Part shown: in pieces, positions 15,417 to 18,334 of the stretch
Position numbering within the stretch: the first letter of the stretch is position 1
Layout of the letters: every line of letters starts with the position of its first letter
From: Microbacterium terregens
GTDB taxonomy: Bacteria; Pseudomonadota; Alphaproteobacteria; Sphingomonadales; Sphingomonadaceae
Length of the DNA stretch: 18,334 bases
Assembly: GCF_027922045.1 (NCBI RefSeq)
Contig: NZ_BSEX01000013.1
Coordinates: 1 to 18,334, forward strand
Direction of reading: 5' to 3'
Program-made: the position numbers and the translations under genes
Notes under the pieces: model-generated
The model's database searches: none
What the model saw: the letters and a program-made list of their open reading frames with translations, nothing else
Told to the model about the DNA's origin: nothing

Positions 15417-15449
15417 CCGCAATCGTAGAGTGCGTCTCTACGATTGCGG
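15417..15449. repeat. 33-bp palindrome, right copy, upstream of J
   Basis: This copy has the same perfect 14-bp arms as the one at 8730-8762, but its 5-bp centre is TGCGT instead of ACGCA. The two copies are therefore exact inverted repeats of each other, 6654 bp apart. GGGGG and GG flank it as in the left copy. It lies 42 bases upstream of the J start codon and also upstream of the divergently read lipoprotein gene. Confidence 0.9.
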
Positions 15450-15487
15450 GGAACTGCTCGTGGCTACCTACGACCGAAAACGCCCTG

Positions 15488-15515
15488 TTGCGGACATCGG
15501 ACTTGCCGGTTTAAC
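15488..15515 (+). promoter_or_regulatory. Possible promoter of the lipoprotein gene
   Basis: TTGCGG (15488-15493), a 16-bp spacer and TTTAAC (15510-15515) resemble a weak sigma70 promoter. Because the gene is antisense to the late operon it must have its own promoter. This would favour translation from 15539 or 15554 rather than 15527. Confidence 0.3.
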
Positions 15516-15526
15516 GACAATCCCAC

Positions 15527-16039
15527 ATGCTCTTGGTCATGCTTCGAGAACCGATGCTTTTGCTGCTTTTGCTCGCCGGTTGCGGGTCGCCGCCTACGCC
15601 CCAGCAATGCGCCAAGCTAATGACGGATCAAGCCATAATCGAGCGGTGTGGAAGCGGGAGCATGCACGGTGTCTGGAAGGATGCCGAAGACTGCTATCCG
15701 CTTGCCAAGCCAGAACGAATAACCGGCCTAGTTATTCGCGATTTTGAACGCTCTGAACTGTTTGTTGGCGCATCGAGGCTCACACCTGAAATGCGCAGAT
15801 ACACAGAAGGAACGTGGTTGGAGTGGTCGAAAAAGACGAGAGATGAAGCGCCGCACGCAATAGAGTCTGGCGCATATCTCATCGCGTTTGAGGGTCGCCG
15901 ATCTGCTTGCCCGAAGCCAGCTGGCAAGCTCAACGGCTATGGTCACATGGGGAATTACCGTGAACTTGCCATAGTCGATCACCTCATTTCTTGGAAGCAA
16001 GTCGCTCGTTTGCCAAGCCCGTTCAGGAGCACCCAGTAA
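15527..16039 (+). CDS. Putative lipoprotein, plus-strand moron
   Basis: This 170-aa protein has a short signal peptide ending in a lipobox, LLLLLLAGC, with Cys19 as the lipidated residue if translation starts at 15527. Met codons at 15539 and 15554 are alternatives, and no start has a clear Shine-Dalgarno. After GSPPTP the mature part contains four further cysteines, among them EDCYPL and SACPKPAG, and no domain I recognise. It is the only intact gene read opposite to its neighbours inside the late region. It is visibly more AT-rich than they are, so it looks like late-acquired cargo between S and J. Prophage lipoproteins often block superinfection at the receptor, but that role is only a guess here. 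Confidence 0.65.
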   Translation: MLLVMLREPMLLLLLLAGCGSPPTPQQCAKLMTDQAIIERCGSGSMHGVWKDAEDCYPLAKPERITGLVIRDFERSELFVGASRLTPEMRRYTEGTWLEWSKKTRDEAPHAIESGAYLIAFEGRRSACPKPAGKLNGYGHMGNYRELAIVDHLISWKQVARLPSPFRSTQ

Positions 16040-16067
16040 GGTCCGCTTTCCACCGATTTCCGGACTT
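16039..16067. terminator. Weak hairpin between the convergent lipoprotein and S genes
   Basis: AGGTCCG (16039-16045) can pair with CGGACTT (16061-16067), giving seven pairs including one G-T wobble and a 15-base loop. It lies between two convergent stop codons only 27 bases apart. The T tract is too short to be confident of a terminator. Confidence 0.25.
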
Positions 16068-16735
16068 CACACGCCGTTGACCAGGGACGCAAGCAGCGCG
16101 TCCAGCACCATCATGCGATCCGCCTCGCTCAGGCCCAGCAGGGTGCGGCGGGAATAGCGGACTGGCTTCGCCTTTGCGGAGGGCTTGTCGACCTGCCCAT
16201 GCTGGTGGATGCCGGCGACGCGCGCGGCCTGCCCGGTGAATCCGACCCATGCCTCGGCGTCGGTGGCGTCGGCGCGCAGGTACCGCGCTGACGCGAGCTT
16301 GCGGAACATGGCCGCTCGCCGAATGTGTCCCTTGCGTCGCAGCTTGCCGGCGCCGGCGTTCTGCATGCCCGGCTCCAGCGGCAGGTAGCGATCGACCTTG
16401 TCGCGGTGGAAGGAGCGGATGCCGCCGGCCTCGATGTCGAAGCCGGTCATCAGCGGGCCATCCCAGACCCAGCTCTTCATGAGGACTTCGCGCGGGTTCG
16501 GGTCGCCCTTGGGGTAGAGGAAGCGCACCGTGTAGGCGCCGCGCGTGGGTTCCGGACGCTTGCGGCGCGGGGCGAATGGGGCGCCGTCCGGATCCTGCTG
16601 CCGGGCGATGCGGGCGCGCTGGCTCGCCTGCACCTTCTTCGCCACCGATCGCAGCAGCCGGCGGCGCGCGTTCGCGTCGACGTTGCGCAGAAGGGCGCCC
16701 GCCAGCTTCTCGATCTCGATCAGATCGTCGCTCAT
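16067..16735 (-). CDS. S: Tail completion / virion morphogenesis protein S
   Basis: This 222-aa protein is the P2 gpS (phage virion morphogenesis) family. The N-terminal helix pair EKLAGALLRNVDANARRRLL with RSVAKKVQASQRARIARQQD, followed by PDGAPFAPRRKRP, is the hallmark. It helps complete the top of the tail and join it to the head. The ATG at 16735 overlaps the R stop as ATGA; the frame is open upstream but without family similarity. It is longer than P2 S (150 aa), with extra sequence in the middle and C-terminal half. It is the last gene before the antisense lipoprotein. Confidence 0.9.
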   Translation of the reverse strand: MSDDLIEIEKLAGALLRNVDANARRRLLRSVAKKVQASQRARIARQQDPDGAPFAPRRKRPEPTRGAYTVRFLYPKGDPNPREVLMKSWVWDGPLMTGFDIEAGGIRSFHRDKVDRYLPLEPGMQNAGAGKLRRKGHIRRAAMFRKLASARYLRADATDAEAWVGFTGQAARVAGIHQHGQVDKPSAKAKPVRYSRRTLLGLSEADRMMVLDALLASLVNGV

Positions 16736-17205
16736 GGCGTGGGGGTGTTCGCCTCGTCGATCAACGCCGCGACCAGCGAGACGCCACAGACGCCGGGGAA
16801 AGCATCGGCGATGACCGGTTCGTCGAGGTGACGCGCCGACCATTCCGACCTGCCCGTGCGGTCGACCAGGACGTTCTCGGTCAGCTCGATGTTGATCGAG
16901 ACGTCGGCGCTGTCGTCGTCGAGCAACACCGATTCGAACTCGAACGGCTTGTAGGGTGGCTTGTCGAGCAGATCGGGCTGCTGCTCGGCGATCCAGGCGA
17001 GGACCGGCACCATCAGCGCGTTCACCTCGCCGGTGTAGCCCTCGACCACGACGTTCAGCGTGTAGCCGTACTGGAAGGCGAGGTTTCTGCCGCGGCGGCA
17101 GGTGATGCCGCCACGGTCGATATACAGCTGCAGCTTCTCCGGCTGATCCTTGAGCGCGGTCGCGAGCAGCAGGCGGCGCAGGCCCTCGGGCTTCTTCACC
17201 GGCAT
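16732..17205 (-). CDS. R: Tail completion / terminator protein R
   Basis: This 157-aa protein matches P2 gpR (155 aa), which caps the tail tube. The conserved run is KKPEGLRRLLLATA, then EKLQLYIDRGGI, FQYGYTLNVVVEGYTGEVNA, LMVPVLAWIAEQQPDLL and IELTENVLVDR. Its start lies 10 bases inside the 3' end of the Rz1-like gene and its stop overlaps S, so the lysis and tail completion genes form one operon. The lysis-R-S order is the P2 order. The presence of R and S is mild evidence for a head-bearing phage. Confidence 0.9.
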   Translation of the reverse strand: MPVKKPEGLRRLLLATALKDQPEKLQLYIDRGGITCRRGRNLAFQYGYTLNVVVEGYTGEVNALMVPVLAWIAEQQPDLLDKPPYKPFEFESVLLDDDSADVSINIELTENVLVDRTGRSEWSARHLDEPVIADAFPGVCGVSLVAALIDEANTPTP

Positions 17206-17522
17206 GCCTCCGGATCGTGCCAGCGGATCAGGCGCACCAGCTGGTCGCCACGGTCGCGCACCGCGCGCGCCATGCGGATCGCCGCGGCGCGGACGCCGGT
17301 GGGCATGGTCGCCTGGGCATCGGTGGGGAAGCCGGCGGGCTGCTCGGGGCAGCGCAGCAGCTCGGCCGGCGGTGTGTCGCGGACGTCGACCGCGACCGGC
17401 ACCGCCTGGGGAACGGGCACTTCAACGGCTCGGCGCGCGCAGCCCGGCAACGTCGTTAAGAGCAGCGAACCAAGCGCGATCGACGCGACCCGTGCCATCC
17501 GCTTGTGCATCGACTTCGGCAT
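17196..17522 (-). CDS. Rz1-like outer-membrane spanin lipoprotein
   Basis: This 108-aa protein begins MPKSMHKRMARVASIALGSL and has a lipobox-like TLPGC with Cys28. The proline at -2 is unusual. The mature part is proline-rich at first (VEVPVPQAVPVAVDV), as in Rz1 proteins. It overlaps the upstream Rz-like gene by 101 bases in another frame, the normal arrangement of spanin pairs and of P2 lysB/lysC. The o-spanin would be tethered in the outer membrane and pair with Rz to fuse the two membranes at lysis. Met codons at 17510 and 17498 are alternative starts. Confidence 0.8.
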   Translation of the reverse strand: MPKSMHKRMARVASIALGSLLLTTLPGCARRAVEVPVPQAVPVAVDVRDTPPAELLRCPEQPAGFPTDAQATMPTGVRAAAIRMARAVRDRGDQLVRLIRWHDPEACR

Positions 17523-17940
17523 TTGCGATCTCCATTCGTTCGGTAGCGGCCTTGGCGGCTTCGGCCGCGACACGGGCGAGGCGGGCATCGGCCAGCAGCT
17601 TGCCGTCGTGTTCGAGCATGGCGCGCGCCAGGCGCTCGGCGGTGGCGCGGTCGGTCTCGCCCTTGAAGGCGACGGCCAGGTTGATGGCGGTGCGGCAGCG
17701 CTGGCCATCGGCGAAGGTGACCGTTACCAGTTTGCCCGACGTGTCGGTGCGCTGCTCGTTGCCGCCGGCATAGGGCGCACCGGCACCGGCACAGGTGACC
17801 TCGACCCATTGCGCGTAGCGGGCGCGCTCCCGGTCGGCCTCTGCCCACTGGACGTAGATCCAGGCGGCGGCAGCGCCGAGCGCGAGCAGGGTGAGCCATT
17901 CGCGGGCGCGGGCGAGCTTGGCGAGGACAGCTGCGATCAT
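17422..17940 (-). CDS. Rz-like inner-membrane spanin
   Basis: This 172-aa protein has one N-terminal membrane segment at about 14-31 (WLTLLALGAAAAWIYVQW), then a periplasmic domain with two cysteines. A helical Ala/Glu/Arg-rich region follows at about 100-145 (RATAERLARAMLEHDGKLLA, RVAAEAAKAATERMEIANAE), likely coiled coil. That topology, its place after the endolysin and the overlapping lipoprotein gene identify it as the i-spanin rather than by sequence similarity. The ATG at 17940 shares one base with the endolysin stop (TGATG). Confidence 0.75.
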   Translation of the reverse strand: MIAAVLAKLARAREWLTLLALGAAAAWIYVQWAEADRERARYAQWVEVTCAGAGAPYAGGNEQRTDTSGKLVTVTFADGQRCRTAINLAVAFKGETDRATAERLARAMLEHDGKLLADARLARVAAEAAKAATERMEIANAEVDAQADGTGRVDRAWFAALNDVAGLRAPSR

Positions 17941-18334
17941 CACGGATCCTTTCGGGGGGTGAAGCCGCGCAGGCAGATCGCGCGTTCGCGCTCGCGGCGG
18001 TTGACCAGGCCCTGCACGACACGGCCGCCGGCCTTGTTCCACATGGTCACGGCGTTGCAGCCCTCGGTCCAGCGCTTCGCCCTGAAGTGGCGGGCGGCGG
18101 TGGAGGCGCAGAACTTGGGGCCGCCGATGTTGTAGGCGAGCGACACGGCGGCGGGCGCTTCCCGCTCACGCCCGTAGAGCTGGGGCACGCAGGCGATGAC
18201 TTCCTCGGCATGCGCGATCAGCTCGCGTTCCAGCATCGCCGTGCATTGCGCCTCGGTATAGCGCTGGCCGAGCCGGACGCCCTTGGTGATGCCGTCGCAG
18301 GCAGTCGGCACGCGGACGATGTCGAGATACGCGT
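17940..18334 (-). CDS. Endolysin, GH24 lysozyme, 5' end outside the window
   Basis: The frame is open to the window edge, so the visible 130 residues lack the true N-terminus. The visible start, AYLDIVRVPTACDGITKGV, matches the R21/P2 K-type GH24 lysozymes (YLDxxGxPTxCxGxT), with the catalytic Asp and Thr in place. The catalytic Glu should lie just upstream, off the window. Downstream are the helix with GQRYTEAQCTAMLERELIAH, AAVSLAYNIG and an RRERERAICLRG ending that is standard for the family. It cuts peptidoglycan at lysis. Gly-to-Arg in DIVRVP and Tyr-to-Asp in TACDG are departures from the usual motif. A holin gene would be expected further right. Confidence 0.9.
   Translation of the reverse strand, partial: AYLDIVRVPTACDGITKGVRLGQRYTEAQCTAMLERELIAHAEEVIACVPQLYGREREAPAAVSLAYNIGGPKFCASTAARHFRAKRWTEGCNAVTMWNKAGGRVVQGLVNRRERERAICLRGFTPRKDP

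Noticed and set aside
15430..15747. Plus-strand frame starting at a GTG in the right palindrome
   Set aside because: It overlaps the lipoprotein gene in another frame, has no family similarity, and shares its RLYDCG start with the open frame upstream of V only because both read the palindrome.
16576..18135. Plus-strand open frame of 519 codons opposite S, R and the spanins
   Set aside because: Antisense to four supported genes with no domain or ribosome binding site.

Overview
The window is a stretch of a P2-like (contractile-tailed) prophage in a high-GC bacterium. The GC-rich coding style, and tail-fibre N-termini of a kind I associate with sphingomonad prophages, suggest an alphaproteobacterium of the Sphingomonas/Sphingobium group; this host call is an inference. 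Nearly all phage genes lie on the minus strand and are read from right to left. I saw no tRNA, rRNA, CRISPR array, insertion sequence or integrase.

Layout in transcription order, from the right edge: a partial GH24 endolysin cut by the window end; overlapping Rz-like and Rz1-like spanins; tail completion genes R and S; a plus-strand lipoprotein that interrupts the operon; then J, I and an H-type fibre gene. These are followed by a sialidase-fold tail spike, an unknown fibre-associated protein and an acyltransferase-3 gene. After that come V, W, FI (sheath), FII (tube), E and E' (tail assembly chaperone with a -1 frameshift site), T (tape measure), U and D (hub). The left end carries two plus-strand regulatory genes: an XRE-type repressor behind a promoter with two operators, and a P22-type antirepressor broken by two compensating frameshifts. 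Its 3' end overlaps that of D.

The lysis genes, tail tube/sheath and baseplate genes would build and release a contractile tail. Whether capsid genes exist (full prophage) or not (tailocin) must be read from beyond the right edge; R and S favour a phage. The sialidase-like spike probably recognises or trims a surface glycan. The acyltransferase and the lipoprotein look like lysogenic-conversion cargo that could alter the host surface or block superinfection.

The most unusual structure is a pair of 33-bp perfect-arm palindromes at 8730-8762 and 15417-15449. They have identical 14-bp arms, and their 5-bp centres are reverse complements of each other. One sits just upstream of V and the other just upstream of J, and together they bracket 6.65 kb holding J, I, the fibres and the acyltransferase. 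In P2 the order is R-S-V-W-J-I-H-G-FI; here V-W has been separated from J-I-H exactly at these palindromes. They could be inversion or recombination sites, or late-operon operators or leader hairpins.
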